NCBI RefSeq assembly: GCF_000225525.1
Contig: NZ_AGBF01000039.1
Span: forward strand, 1-46,354
Direction: 5' to 3'
From: Streptomyces zinciresistens K42
GTDB lineage: Bacteria; Actinomycetota; Actinomycetes; Streptomycetales; Streptomycetaceae
DNA: 46,354 nt
Shown here: positions 28,546 through 35,852 of the stretch, piece by piece
How the letters are laid out: every line of letters begins with the position of its first letter
How positions within the stretch are numbered: the stretch's first letter is position 1
The notes under the pieces: generated by a model
The model's input: the letters and a program-made list of their open reading frames with translations, nothing else
The model's database searches: none
What the model was told of the DNA's origin: nothing
Translations under genes and position numbers: made by a program

Positions 28546-29553
28546 GTGGTGCACACGAGCCTGGCGAACCATCCATCACGCAGGGCGCTCCTGACGCTCG
28601 CCACCGCCGCTCTCACCGCCGGCGCCACCCCGGCGTGGGCGAGGAGCGGACCCGAGGCGGCCATGTCGGCCGCGTCGCTCGCGGCCCCGGGCAAGCCCTG
28701 GCTGGTCGGTGGACGGCTGCTGCACAGCACGGTGTTGCAGTCGTTCGCGTTCGACGAGGAAAACGGCCTGCTGTACGCCCTCCAGGTCGTGCAGGGCGGG
28801 GTGCGGCTGAAGGGGGAGCAGCGCACCTACACGCACGCCGAGCGGGTGCGGCGGGGCGACCTGTGTCTGAACCGTCTGACGACGGACGGGCGGCTGACGG
28901 GCGCGATGCATCTGCTCGGGTTCGGGCACGGCACGGCGATGGGGGTCGAGGAGACCTCGCGCGCGGCGATGCTCTGGACGGAGTGGGACGCCTCCTCCTC
29001 CGGGACCGGCCGCGGTCTGTGCCGCTTCCCCTTCGCGGACGGGCAGGTACTGAGGCGGGACAGCGGCCGGCTCAGCGTGTACCGGCCCGTCCCGGGCTCC
29101 AGCGGCAACGCAGTGTCGGTCGATCCGGCGGCCGGCACCCTGCTGCTGCGCTACCGCAAGGCGGGCAGATCGCGCTACCGGCTCTACGACCTGCGGCGGT
29201 TCAAGTCCGGTGACTTCACGCCGCGCACCGACTTCGCCCAGCCGGGTACCGAACTCGGGCTGCCGTACCAGGGGTTGGCCCTGCACGGCACCGACGCCTA
29301 CCAACTGCTGGGCACCGCCTACGGCAACGGCAACACCCCGGCTTCCGGGGGCAACGCCCGCCTGTACCGGATCGACGCGAAGCGGCCGAGCACCGTGCGC
29401 CGCGTGCGCGAGACGACGGCGCCGACGCTGCGGCCCCGCGAACCGGAGGGCCTGGCCGTCCTGCGCGGCACGGGCCCGTGGCTGTACCTCGGCTACACCC
29501 AGGGCCCGGCCGGCAACCGGGCGTTCTCCCTCTACCGCAAGCCGATCCAGTGA
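28546..29553 (+). CDS. Secreted baseplate-like (P-protein) protein, Tat exported
   Basis: 335 residues. The leader HPSRRALLTLATAALTAGAT with a twin arginine and PAWA cut site indicates Tat export. The mature part (GRLLHSTVLQSFAFDEENGL, LYALQV, NRLTTDGRLTGAMHLLGFGH, CRFPFADGQVL, EPEGLAVL, LYLGYTQGPAGNRAFSLY) resembles the beta-propeller-like 'phage baseplate' or teichoic-acid-associated proteins common in Streptomyces. The function of this group is unknown; no phage genes lie nearby, so the phage label should not be taken literally. The GTG at 28546 has AAAGG six bases upstream; GTG 28549 is an alternative. It precedes the zinc exporter gene by 229 bases with repeats. Confidence 0.75.
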   Translation: MVHTSLANHPSRRALLTLATAALTAGATPAWARSGPEAAMSAASLAAPGKPWLVGGRLLHSTVLQSFAFDEENGLLYALQVVQGGVRLKGEQRTYTHAERVRRGDLCLNRLTTDGRLTGAMHLLGFGHGTAMGVEETSRAAMLWTEWDASSSGTGRGLCRFPFADGQVLRRDSGRLSVYRPVPGSSGNAVSVDPAAGTLLLRYRKAGRSRYRLYDLRRFKSGDFTPRTDFAQPGTELGLPYQGLALHGTDAYQLLGTAYGNGNTPASGGNARLYRIDAKRPSTVRRVRETTAPTLRPREPEGLAVLRGTGPWLYLGYTQGPAGNRAFSLYRKPIQ

Positions 29554-29569
29554 ACGGGCACCCGCACGG

Positions 29570-29700
29570 CGCCCGCCACGCGCCGGTGGACCGACCCCCG
29601 CACCGCGCCCGCCGCACGTCGGTGGACCGAAGCCCGCGCCACACCCGCCGCACGGCGGTCGACGGGAGCCCCCGCCGCGCCCCCCGTCCGTCAACGGCCA
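29570..29700. repeat. 36-bp degenerate tandem repeat, 3.6 copies
   Basis: Units at 29570-29605, 29606-29641 and 29642-29677, with a partial fourth to about 29700. All share CGCCCGCC..CG..GGTGGACCG..CCCGC. The period is a multiple of three, and one forward frame reads Arg-rich 12-residue units, but it has no independent start, so the repeat is probably untranslated. It lies directly upstream of the CDF exporter gene. Confidence 0.75.
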
Positions 29701-29782
29701 GGATTCCCCACCCGGTCACCGGTCCGCCGGTGACCGCGACCCCGCGCCCCGTCCCCGGTCCGTCGTCGTCCTGGAGGACCCC

Positions 29783-30766
29783 GTGACCAACAAGCACAGC
29801 GAAGCGCACGCGCCCCTCGCCGGACACCGGCACGCCGGACACCACCACGGTGTGCAGGCCGACGCGGACCGGCGCTACCTCAGCGCGGCGCTGGTCCTCA
29901 TCACCGCCTTCATGGCCGTCGAAGTGACGGTCGGCCTGCTCGCCCGCTCCCTCGCGCTGATCTCCGACGCCGGTCACATGCTCACCGACGCCGCGGCCAT
30001 CGTGCTCGCGCTCATCGCGATGCGGCTGGCCGCGCTGCCGCCCCGGGGCGGATACACCTTCGGACTGAAGCGGGCCGAGATCATCTCCGCCCTGGTCAAC
30101 GGAGTCACCCTGCTGCTGCTCGCCGGGTACTTCGTCGTCGAGGGCGTACGCCGCTTCGTCAGCCCGCCCGAGGTGAACGGCCTGTTCGTGGTCGTCACCG
30201 GCGCCATCGGCATCGTGGTCAACGTGATCGCCACCTGGCTGGTGAGCAAGGCCAACCGCGGCAGCCTGAACGTGGAGGGCGCCTTCCAGCATCTGCTCAA
30301 CGACCTCTACGCCTTCATCTCCACCACCGTCGCCGGGCTGGTCGTCTGGCTCACCGGCTGGACCCGCGCCGACGCGGTGGCCGCCCTGATCGTCGCGGCG
30401 CTGATGCTCAAGGCGGGCTGGGGCCTCGTACGCGCTTCCGGCCGGGTCTTCCTGGAGTCCGCGCCGCACGGCCTGGACCCCGAGTCCGCCGGAGCCGAAC
30501 TCGCCCGCCTGGACGGGGTCGTGGAGGTCCACGACGTCCACGTCTGGGAGATCACCTCGGGGTACGTCGCCGCCTCCGCCCACATCCTGGTCGCCCCGGG
30601 CACCTCGCGCGGCGCCGTGCAGTCGGCGGCCCAGCGGCTGCTGCACGACCGCTACGAGATCGCGCACGCCACGCTCCAGATCGAGCGCGTCCCCCCGGTG
30701 CCCGGACCGCACTGCGCCGATCCGCACGGCCGCACCTATCCGGGCGCCGCCCTGTCCTGGCCCTGA
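29783..30766 (+). CDS. CDF-family zinc exporter (CzcD/ZitB type)
   Basis: 327 residues with six membrane helices. The transport site has both HxxxD pairs: His65/Asp69 in SDAGHMLTDAA and His170/Asp174 in FQHLLNDLYAF. The two-His two-Asp set is typical of zinc (also cobalt/cadmium) exporters. The His-rich N-terminus (HAPLAGHRHAGHHHG) can buffer metal, and the cytosolic C-terminal domain carries VVEVHDVHVWEI. It exchanges zinc for protons across the membrane. The GTG start has GGAGG upstream. The ArsR sensor 2.2 kb left is the likely regulator; a ZIP-like gene follows after 115 bases. Confidence 0.94.
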   Translation: MTNKHSEAHAPLAGHRHAGHHHGVQADADRRYLSAALVLITAFMAVEVTVGLLARSLALISDAGHMLTDAAAIVLALIAMRLAALPPRGGYTFGLKRAEIISALVNGVTLLLLAGYFVVEGVRRFVSPPEVNGLFVVVTGAIGIVVNVIATWLVSKANRGSLNVEGAFQHLLNDLYAFISTTVAGLVVWLTGWTRADAVAALIVAALMLKAGWGLVRASGRVFLESAPHGLDPESAGAELARLDGVVEVHDVHVWEITSGYVAASAHILVAPGTSRGAVQSAAQRLLHDRYEIAHATLQIERVPPVPGPHCADPHGRTYPGAALSWP

Positions 30767-30881
30767 CCACGGTCCGCCCTCGGCGCTGCCGTCCGCGGGC
30801 GCCGTCCGCCGCGCCGCGGGGCGGGTGGCCGCGGACCCCGCCCCTCCGTCTGTCACGAGTGTCCTGAAGGAAAGGTTGCAG

Positions 30882-31676
30882 ATGTCCGACTCGGCATCCG
30901 CCTGGCTCGCCGCCCTGCCGTCGGCCGGCGGTGTGTGGAGCGCGCTCGCCCTCATGGCCGCCGCCACCGCGGCGGGTGCGCTGCTCGCCCGGCGCAGCAG
31001 CGGCCACGCCGCCCTCATCCTGATCCTCTCGGCCGGGATGATGCTGATCACGTCCTTCGTCGATCTCCTGCCGGAGGCCTGGGCGGAGAGCCGCACGGCC
31101 GGGATCGCCCCCTGGGTGGTCCTCCTGGTGGCTCCGGCCGGCTATCTGGTCATGACCCTGTTCACGCGCGACGGCTGCGGCTGCGACGGCGAGACGGCGC
31201 GCGCCGTACGGGCCCACGCGCCCGGCCGCCACCGCCGGCTGAAGGAGAGCGCGGGAGCGGCCTCGATCGGGTTCGGTGCCGCCACCGCGCTGACCACCCA
31301 CCGGCTGTTCGAGGGCACGGCGGTGGCGCTCGCCCTGTCACTGCCCGTCGTCCTCACGCTGGCCGTGGCGTCCGCCAGCGACGGCCTGGCCCTGGCCTCC
31401 CTGCTCCGCGAGACCAGGCAGCGGCTGGCCCCCTGGCTGGCCGTCGCCTGTGTCAGCCCGGCCGTGGGAGCGCTGATCGCCTCCGTGAGCCCGCTGCCCG
31501 CCGCCGTGCTGCCCCTGGCCCTGGCCGCCGTCGCCGGAGTGATCGTCCGTATCGCCGTCATCGGCATCCGACTCGCCGCCCGCAAGCGCCGGAAGGGCCA
31601 GCTGACCTCCTGGCACATGGTCACGGCCGCCGCCGCGACCCTCACCATGGGCGCCCTGCTGCTCAGCGCTGCCTGA
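30882..31676 (+). CDS. ZIP-like membrane protein
   Basis: 264 residues with about seven or eight membrane helices. ZIP features are LITSFVDLLPEAW (residues 55-67) in helix 2 and His140-x3-Glu144-Gly (THRLFEG) in helix 4. Helix 5, which in metal-transporting ZIPs carries HExxH or a similar pair, reads Ser166-Asp167-Gly (ASASDGLALAS), so half of the binuclear site is altered. A cytosolic loop has GCGCDGE and basic residues. It may be a transporter with different selectivity or a sensor-like derivative. The ATG has AAGGAAAGG upstream. It lies between the CDF exporter and the DivIVA-like gene on the same strand. Confidence 0.75.
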   Translation: MSDSASAWLAALPSAGGVWSALALMAAATAAGALLARRSSGHAALILILSAGMMLITSFVDLLPEAWAESRTAGIAPWVVLLVAPAGYLVMTLFTRDGCGCDGETARAVRAHAPGRHRRLKESAGAASIGFGAATALTTHRLFEGTAVALALSLPVVLTLAVASASDGLALASLLRETRQRLAPWLAVACVSPAVGALIASVSPLPAAVLPLALAAVAGVIVRIAVIGIRLAARKRRKGQLTSWHMVTAAAATLTMGALLLSAA

Positions 31677-31715
31677 TCCCGCCCCACCACGAGCAACGAG
31701 AAAGGCCCGACCCTC

Positions 31716-32453
31716 ATGGGCGACGCGTGCTGCGACGACGACCCCTCTCCCACCGACCCGGTCCCGGTCGACCGCCACCCCCTCGCCGCGGGCGAGGGCA
31801 GGCGCCTGCTGACCCCCGACGACGTGCACCACCAGTGGTTCGCCACGGTGCGGCTGCGCGAGGGCTACGACATGGGCGCGGTCGACACCTTCCTGCGCGA
31901 GGTGGAGTACACCATCGACCAGTTGTTCAAGCAGACCTCGTCGCTGCGTGAGCAACTCGCAGCCCGGCCCGCGCAGCCGGCAGGCCCGTCGAGCGACAGC
32001 GCGGCGATGATCATCACCCACGCGGAGCGCACCGCCCACGAGGCACTGACGGACGCCCGCGCCGAACGGGAACGCATGGTGAAGCAGGCGCGTGCCGAGG
32101 CCGAGCGCATCACCCGCGACGCCCAGCTCCAGGCCGAGCGGATCGAGCACGGCGCCCTGAGCCGGTCGCAGGAGCTGCACCAGCACATGAGCGAACGCCA
32201 TGCCGACCTCCAGGAGCTCAACCGCTCCCGGATGGCGCTCGCCCAGCAACTGGCAGACCTGCGACGCCTGGTGGACGAGTACCGCTCGCAGCTGACCGGC
32301 AGCCTGGAGAACCGGCTCGACGACATCGAGCGCCGCGCCGACGAGTACCTGGACCAGGAGGCCGCGCCGCAGCCGTGGTCGAAGCGGCGGCCGCTGGAGA
32401 CACCGGGCCGCGACGGCACCCAGGTGCCCACCCAGCAGCAGCGGGCCGGATAG
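31716..32453 (+). CDS. DivIVA-domain coiled-coil protein with metal-type N-terminus
   Basis: 245 residues. A short acidic Cys-Cys head (MGDACCDDDPSPTD) precedes a DivIVA membrane-curvature domain at about residues 32-70 (LLTPDDVHHQWFATVRLREG, YDMGAVDTFLREVEYTIDQL). Residues 90-215 form a long coiled coil (ARAEAERITRDAQLQAERIE, LADLRRLVDEYRSQL). DivIVA proteins gather at hyphal tips and septa. This is not the essential tip DivIVA, which has no such head; it is a paralogue embedded in a metal region. It starts 39 bases after the ZIP-like gene. It could place a metal transporter at curved membrane. That is speculation. Confidence 0.85.
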   Translation: MGDACCDDDPSPTDPVPVDRHPLAAGEGRRLLTPDDVHHQWFATVRLREGYDMGAVDTFLREVEYTIDQLFKQTSSLREQLAARPAQPAGPSSDSAAMIITHAERTAHEALTDARAERERMVKQARAEAERITRDAQLQAERIEHGALSRSQELHQHMSERHADLQELNRSRMALAQQLADLRRLVDEYRSQLTGSLENRLDDIERRADEYLDQEAAPQPWSKRRPLETPGRDGTQVPTQQQRAG

Positions 32454-32474
32454 TCACGCGCCACCGGACGCCGT

Positions 32475-32570
32475 CCGGCAGCGGGCCGCACGGCTCTCCG
32501 CCCTCGCCTCACCCCGCGGCGGGCCGCACGGCCCCACCCGCGGCCCACCCGGCGGCGGGCCGCACGAGCC
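32475..32570. repeat. Repeated CGGCGGGCCGCACG elements
   Basis: Three spaced copies of a C(A/G)GCGGGCCGCACG element lie between the DivIVA-like gene and the small metal-peptide gene, starting near 32477, 32517 and 32553. The 197-base gap has no other gene; the repeats may fold into a leader structure. Confidence 0.45.
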
Positions 32571-32650
32571 CGCCGTCCCGCGCTCCCGCCGAGGGGGCGC
32601 CCCGAGACTCCCGCACCGTGCGGGGAACACCACGACACCGAGGAGGACCC

Positions 32651-32815
32651 ATGTCCGAGTCCATCGCCGACTGCCAGGACGGCGACCACACCGGCCACGC
32701 TCACCCCGCGGCGACCGGGGACGGGCACCACCACCACACGGACGCGCACGACGAACCCGGCTGCGCCGGCGACGAGGACGCCGGAGCCTGCGCGGACGAC
32801 GCCTGCGCCTCCTGA
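32651..32815 (+). CDS. Small His/Cys/Asp-rich metal-binding peptide
   Basis: 54 residues with 9 His, 4 Cys and 11 Asp: DGDHTGHAHPAATGDGHHHH, then DAHDEPGCAGDEDAGACADD and ACAS. No fold or family is recognised, but the composition is that of a metal buffer or metallothionein-like chaperone. AGGAGG lies five bases before the ATG, the best ribosome binding site in the region, so it is probably highly translated. It ends the run CDF, ZIP-like, DivIVA-like, peptide, and a strong terminator follows 11 bases after the stop. Its His-rich segment resembles the N-terminal tail of the exporter encoded upstream. Confidence 0.75.
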   Translation: MSESIADCQDGDHTGHAHPAATGDGHHHHTDAHDEPGCAGDEDAGACADDACAS

Positions 32816-32826
32816 CCCACGCCCGT

Positions 32827-32859
32827 GGCGCGGCCCCGCCGACACGGCGGGGCCGCGCC
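32827..32859 (+). terminator. Perfect 14-bp stem-loop after the metal-peptide gene
   Basis: GGCGCGGCCCCGCC (32827-32840) pairs exactly with 32846-32859 around a 5-base GACAC loop. It closes the metal transcription unit. Confidence 0.85.
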
Positions 32860-33089
32860 CACGCACGCCCGCCCGCGAGCCGTCGAGGGCCGCGTCCTGC
32901 TTCTCCCGCCGCGCCCATGCACGCCCACGCCCGCACGCCCACGCCCCCCCCATCGCCCGCACGCGCGCGGCAAGCCCCCTGCGCAGGCCGGGGCACCGCC
33001 CCCGCTCCGGACATCCGGCGCGCTCGGCACATTCCCGTGTTCAAGGGCTGAACTCGCCCGTGGCGCAAGGTAATTCACTGCTTCACCTC

Positions 33090-33118
33090 TTGACGGCCGC
33101 AGTGCCGGGGAGCACATT
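33090..33118 (+). promoter_or_regulatory. Promoter of the glucanase gene
   Basis: TTGACG (33090-33095), a 17-base spacer and CACATT (33113-33118). Transcription would start near 33125, directly before the palindromic operator at 33128. Confidence 0.5.
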
Positions 33119-33127
33119 GGCGACACC

Positions 33128-33143
33128 CTGAGAGCGCTCTCAG
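33128..33143. promoter_or_regulatory. LacI-type 16-bp palindromic operator (CebR/CelR-like)
   Basis: CTGAGAGCGCTCTCAG is a perfect palindrome. It closely resembles the CebR/CelR operator TGGGAGCGCTCCCA (from memory) and is placed just after the predicted transcription start, where a LacI-family repressor would block elongation. A second half AACGCTCTC follows at 33144-33152. The regulator is not encoded next to it. Confidence 0.7.
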
Positions 33144-33213
33144 AACGCTCTCGATCCCGTGTCACAGCCGCCCCCACGTTCCCCGACCCCGTTCACCGAG
33201 AGGCAGCACCCCC

Positions 33214-34611
33214 ATGAGCGACCCCTCCGGCACCCCCCGCAGACGACACCGCTCCGTCAGACGCGTCCTCGTCGCCGCGCTCGGCACCCTCGGACTGGCG
33301 GCGGTCACCGCCCTCGCCTCCGTCCCGGCCGCGGACGCCGCCGCGCCCACGCCCCCCACGGGCTGGACCCAGATCTTCGCCGACGACTTCAACGGCTCCG
33401 CGGGCGCCGGTGTGAACACCGCCAACTGGCAGTACGCCACCGGCAAGGGCTACCCCGGCGGCCCCGCCAACTGGGGCACCGGCGAGATCGAGACGATGAC
33501 GAACAGCACCGACAACGTCTCGCTCGACGGCAACGGCAACCTGCGGATCACCCCGCGCCGGGACGCCTCCGGCAACTGGACCTCCGGCCGCATCGAGACC
33601 AACCGCACCGACTTCCAGCCCCCGGCGGGCGGCAAGCTGCGCGTCGAGGCGCGCATCCAGGTCCCCGACGTGACCGGTGCCGCGGCCAAGGGCTACTGGC
33701 CGGCGTTCTGGATGCTGGGCGCGCCGTTCCGCGGCAACTACTGGAACTGGCCCGGCGTCGGCGAGCTCGACATCATGGAGAACACCCAGGGCATGAACAC
33801 GGTGTTCTCGACCATGCACTGCGGCACCTCACCGGGCGGCCCGTGCAACGAGACCAGCGGCATCAGCGGGAACACCACCTGTTCCGGCACGACCTGCCAG
33901 GCCGGCTTCCACACCTACCGCATGGAGTGGGACCGCTCCACGAGCGTCGAGGAGATCCGCTTCTACCTCGACGGCAACAACTTCCACACCGTACGCGCGA
34001 ACCAGGTGGACGCCACGACCTGGGCGAACGCCACCAAGCACGGCTACTTCATCATCCTCAACGTGGCGATGGGCGGCGGCTTCCCGGACGCGTTCGGCGG
34101 CGGACCGGACGGCGGGACGCAGCCCGGCCGCTCGATGCTCGTGGACTACGTCCAGGTGCTGACCTCCGGCGGCGGCACCACCCCTCCCCCGACGGGCAGC
34201 CGTGACGCCTACAGGGCCATCCAGGCCGAGTCGTTCGACGCCCAGGGCGGGGTGGCCACCGAGTCCACCTCGGACTCGGGCGGTGGACAGAACATCGCGG
34301 CCCTGGCCAACGGGGACTGGGCGCAGTACAAGGGCGTCGACTTCGGCTCCTCCACGGCCACGCAGTTCGTCGCCCGGGTGGCGAGCGGCGCGGGGAGTGC
34401 CGTCAGCGGCCTGGTCGAGGTGCGCCTGGACAGCCGCAGCAACGCCCCGGTCGGCAGTTTCGCCCTCGGCAACACCGGGGGATGGCAGTCGTGGCGGACG
34501 GTCCCGGCGAACATCAGCGGGGTGACCGGCACCCACGACGTCTATCTCACGTTCACCAGCGGCCAGCCGTCCGACTTCGTGAACGTGAACTGGTTCAACT
34601 TCGGCCGCTGA
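33214..34611 (+). CDS. Secreted endo-1,3-beta-glucanase, GH16 with CBM6
   Basis: 465 residues. A signal peptide (VRRVLVAALGTLGLAAVTAL, cut after AADA) leads into a GH16 jelly roll (WTQIFADDFNGSAG, NWQYATGKGYPG). The catalytic motif is GELDIMEN: Glu184 nucleophile, Asp186, Glu189 acid/base. The bacterial laminarinase form with the extra Met is seen. After a Gly/Thr/Pro linker (SGGGTTPPPTGS) a CBM6 domain follows (AIQAESFDAQGGV, GDWAQYKGVDFG, FVNVNWFNFGR). It degrades laminarin or fungal wall beta-glucan outside the cell. The promoter carries a LacI-type operator. It is a single gene with its own terminator. Confidence 0.95.
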   Translation: MSDPSGTPRRRHRSVRRVLVAALGTLGLAAVTALASVPAADAAAPTPPTGWTQIFADDFNGSAGAGVNTANWQYATGKGYPGGPANWGTGEIETMTNSTDNVSLDGNGNLRITPRRDASGNWTSGRIETNRTDFQPPAGGKLRVEARIQVPDVTGAAAKGYWPAFWMLGAPFRGNYWNWPGVGELDIMENTQGMNTVFSTMHCGTSPGGPCNETSGISGNTTCSGTTCQAGFHTYRMEWDRSTSVEEIRFYLDGNNFHTVRANQVDATTWANATKHGYFIILNVAMGGGFPDAFGGGPDGGTQPGRSMLVDYVQVLTSGGGTTPPPTGSRDAYRAIQAESFDAQGGVATESTSDSGGGQNIAALANGDWAQYKGVDFGSSTATQFVARVASGAGSAVSGLVEVRLDSRSNAPVGSFALGNTGGWQSWRTVPANISGVTGTHDVYLTFTSGQPSDFVNVNWFNFGR

Positions 34612-34635
34612 GCGGCGCGCGGGAGCAGCGGACAG

Positions 34636-34669
34636 CGCCCGCGGGGAGGCGGAGGTCTCCCCGCGGGCG
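34636..34669. terminator. Perfect 12-bp stem-loop between convergent genes
   Basis: CGCCCGCGGGGA (34636-34647) pairs exactly with 34658-34669. It lies between the glucanase stop (34611) and the convergent AraC-family gene stop (34708) and can serve both. Confidence 0.75.
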
Positions 34670-34707
34670 TACGGCGTCCCCGCGCGGACGCCCGGCCGAG
34701 GGGCCGC

Positions 34708-35676
34708 TCAGCGGAGCTCGGCGCGGAACACCGCCGGGGTCGTCCCGGTGTGCTGGTGGAAGAACTTGGAGAAGTTCGCGGCGTCCGGGAAGCCGACGGC
34801 CGCCCCGACCCGGCCGATGGGCAGATCGGTGTGCGCCAGCAGCCGCTTGGCCTCCAGGACCACCCGCCGGTCGATGAACCCCTTGGGCGTCTGCCCGGTC
34901 GCCGCCCGTACCGCGCGCACCAGGGTGCGCCGGGAGTAGCCGAGCTGGTCGGCGTAGGCGCTGACGCTGTGGTTGGCGGCGAATCCCCGCTCCACGGCGT
35001 CGCGGAAGAGGGTGAACGCGGTGTCGCCCGGACCGCCCGCCGCCGCCTGGGAGCTGGCGGCGAGATGGGCGAGGCGCAGCAGGAACGCCGTCAGCGAGTG
35101 CCGCAGCACCGCGGTGTGCAGGGTCAGCGGGAGGGTGGTGGTGTCCTCGTACTCGCGCCGCAGCTGCCCGAGGGCCGCGCGCAGGGCGGCGAGCTGCGCC
35201 CGGTCGGGTCTGAGCAGGGGCGGCAGGTCGTAGCGGTACAGGCCGGTGGACTCGACCGTGGCGCGGGGCAGGAAGCCGGGCTGCATGGTCAGGACGGTGC
35301 CGCGGTGGGCGGCGGTGCCGGCGAAGCGGTGGACCTGGCCGGGGCGGATCCACAGCAGCTCGCCCGCGTGCGCCTCGTACTCGGCGAAGTCGATCATGTG
35401 GCGTACGGGGCCGTCGCTGAAGAGCATCACGAGGTGGAAGTCGATGCGGTGCACCCGTCCCAGGGGGGCGCCGGAGTACCAGGCGCGGCCGGGGCCCATC
35501 GGGCCGACCCGCATGCCGACGCCGAGGACGCTCAGATCCACCGGGAAGGGGAAGGTCCTGATCGCGTCGCCCGCGCCGGGGCCGTCCGCCCCGGACCCGG
35601 TGCCGCCCCCGGTGCCGGGTCCTCCTTCGGGCCCGCCGTCCGGGCCCGTTCCGTGCGGGACCCTTGTGTCCGCCAT
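34708..35676 (-). CDS. AraC-family transcriptional regulator
   Basis: 322 residues. The N-terminus is Gly/Pro-rich (residues 5-36) and probably disordered. A cupin-like ligand domain follows (RIDFHLVMLFSDGPVRHMID, GELLWIRPGQVHRFAG). The C-terminal AraC double helix-turn-helix (VSAYADQLGYSRRTLVRAVR, ATGQTPKGFIDRRVVLEAKR, VGFPDAANFSKFFHQHTGTT) is complete. The cupin domain suggests a small-molecule inducer. The ATG at 35676 is taken since the upstream frame is unlike the family. It is convergent with the glucanase gene and divergent from the tal-stub/zwf operon; the shared upstream region has an AT-rich palindrome. Target unknown. Confidence 0.9.
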   Translation of the reverse strand: MADTRVPHGTGPDGGPEGGPGTGGGTGSGADGPGAGDAIRTFPFPVDLSVLGVGMRVGPMGPGRAWYSGAPLGRVHRIDFHLVMLFSDGPVRHMIDFAEYEAHAGELLWIRPGQVHRFAGTAAHRGTVLTMQPGFLPRATVESTGLYRYDLPPLLRPDRAQLAALRAALGQLRREYEDTTTLPLTLHTAVLRHSLTAFLLRLAHLAASSQAAAGGPGDTAFTLFRDAVERGFAANHSVSAYADQLGYSRRTLVRAVRAATGQTPKGFIDRRVVLEAKRLLAHTDLPIGRVGAAVGFPDAANFSKFFHQHTGTTPAVFRAELR

Positions 35677-35785
35677 GTCCGTCTCATGCCGCCTCAGTCG
35701 TGCGGGGCCGCCGCTCAGCCGTGCGCCGCGTCCGCCGCGGTGTCCCACTTTCACCACAGCGTGACACACGGCGACCTTCCCTCAG

Positions 35786-35800
35786 AAAAGTCTGACTTTT
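35786..35800. promoter_or_regulatory. AT-rich palindrome between araC and the pentose phosphate operon
   Basis: AAAAGT-CTG-ACTTTT is a perfect 6+6 dyad, followed by ACTTTTG (35801-35807) as a further half-site. In 72% GC DNA this stands out. It lies 110 bases from the AraC-type start and 53 bases before the tal stub, so either operon could be controlled. Confidence 0.5.
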
Positions 35801-35852
35801 ACTTTTGTACACGTCGGACCAGCAGCTTCGCCGCGATCGAGGACTTCTGAAG

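Larger units (their letters stand above)
32816..33213. other. Gap between the metal region and the glucanase gene
   Basis: No gene is seen in these 398 bases. They contain the terminator at 32827-32859, a C-rich CACGCCC repeat stretch (about 32925-32960), the dyad GTTCA-AGGGC-TGAAC (33039-33053), and the glucanase promoter and operator described separately. Confidence 0.6.

Noticed and set aside
28546..29553. Prophage remnant, suggested by similarity to phage baseplate proteins
   Set aside because: The protein has a Tat signal peptide and there are no integrase, capsid, tail or lysis genes anywhere nearby. This protein group is common on Streptomyces chromosomes.
29478..29786. Arg/Pro-rich 12-residue repeat protein encoded by the 36-bp repeats
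   Set aside because: The frame starts inside the preceding gene without its own start signal and ends at the exporter start. Coding is unlikely.
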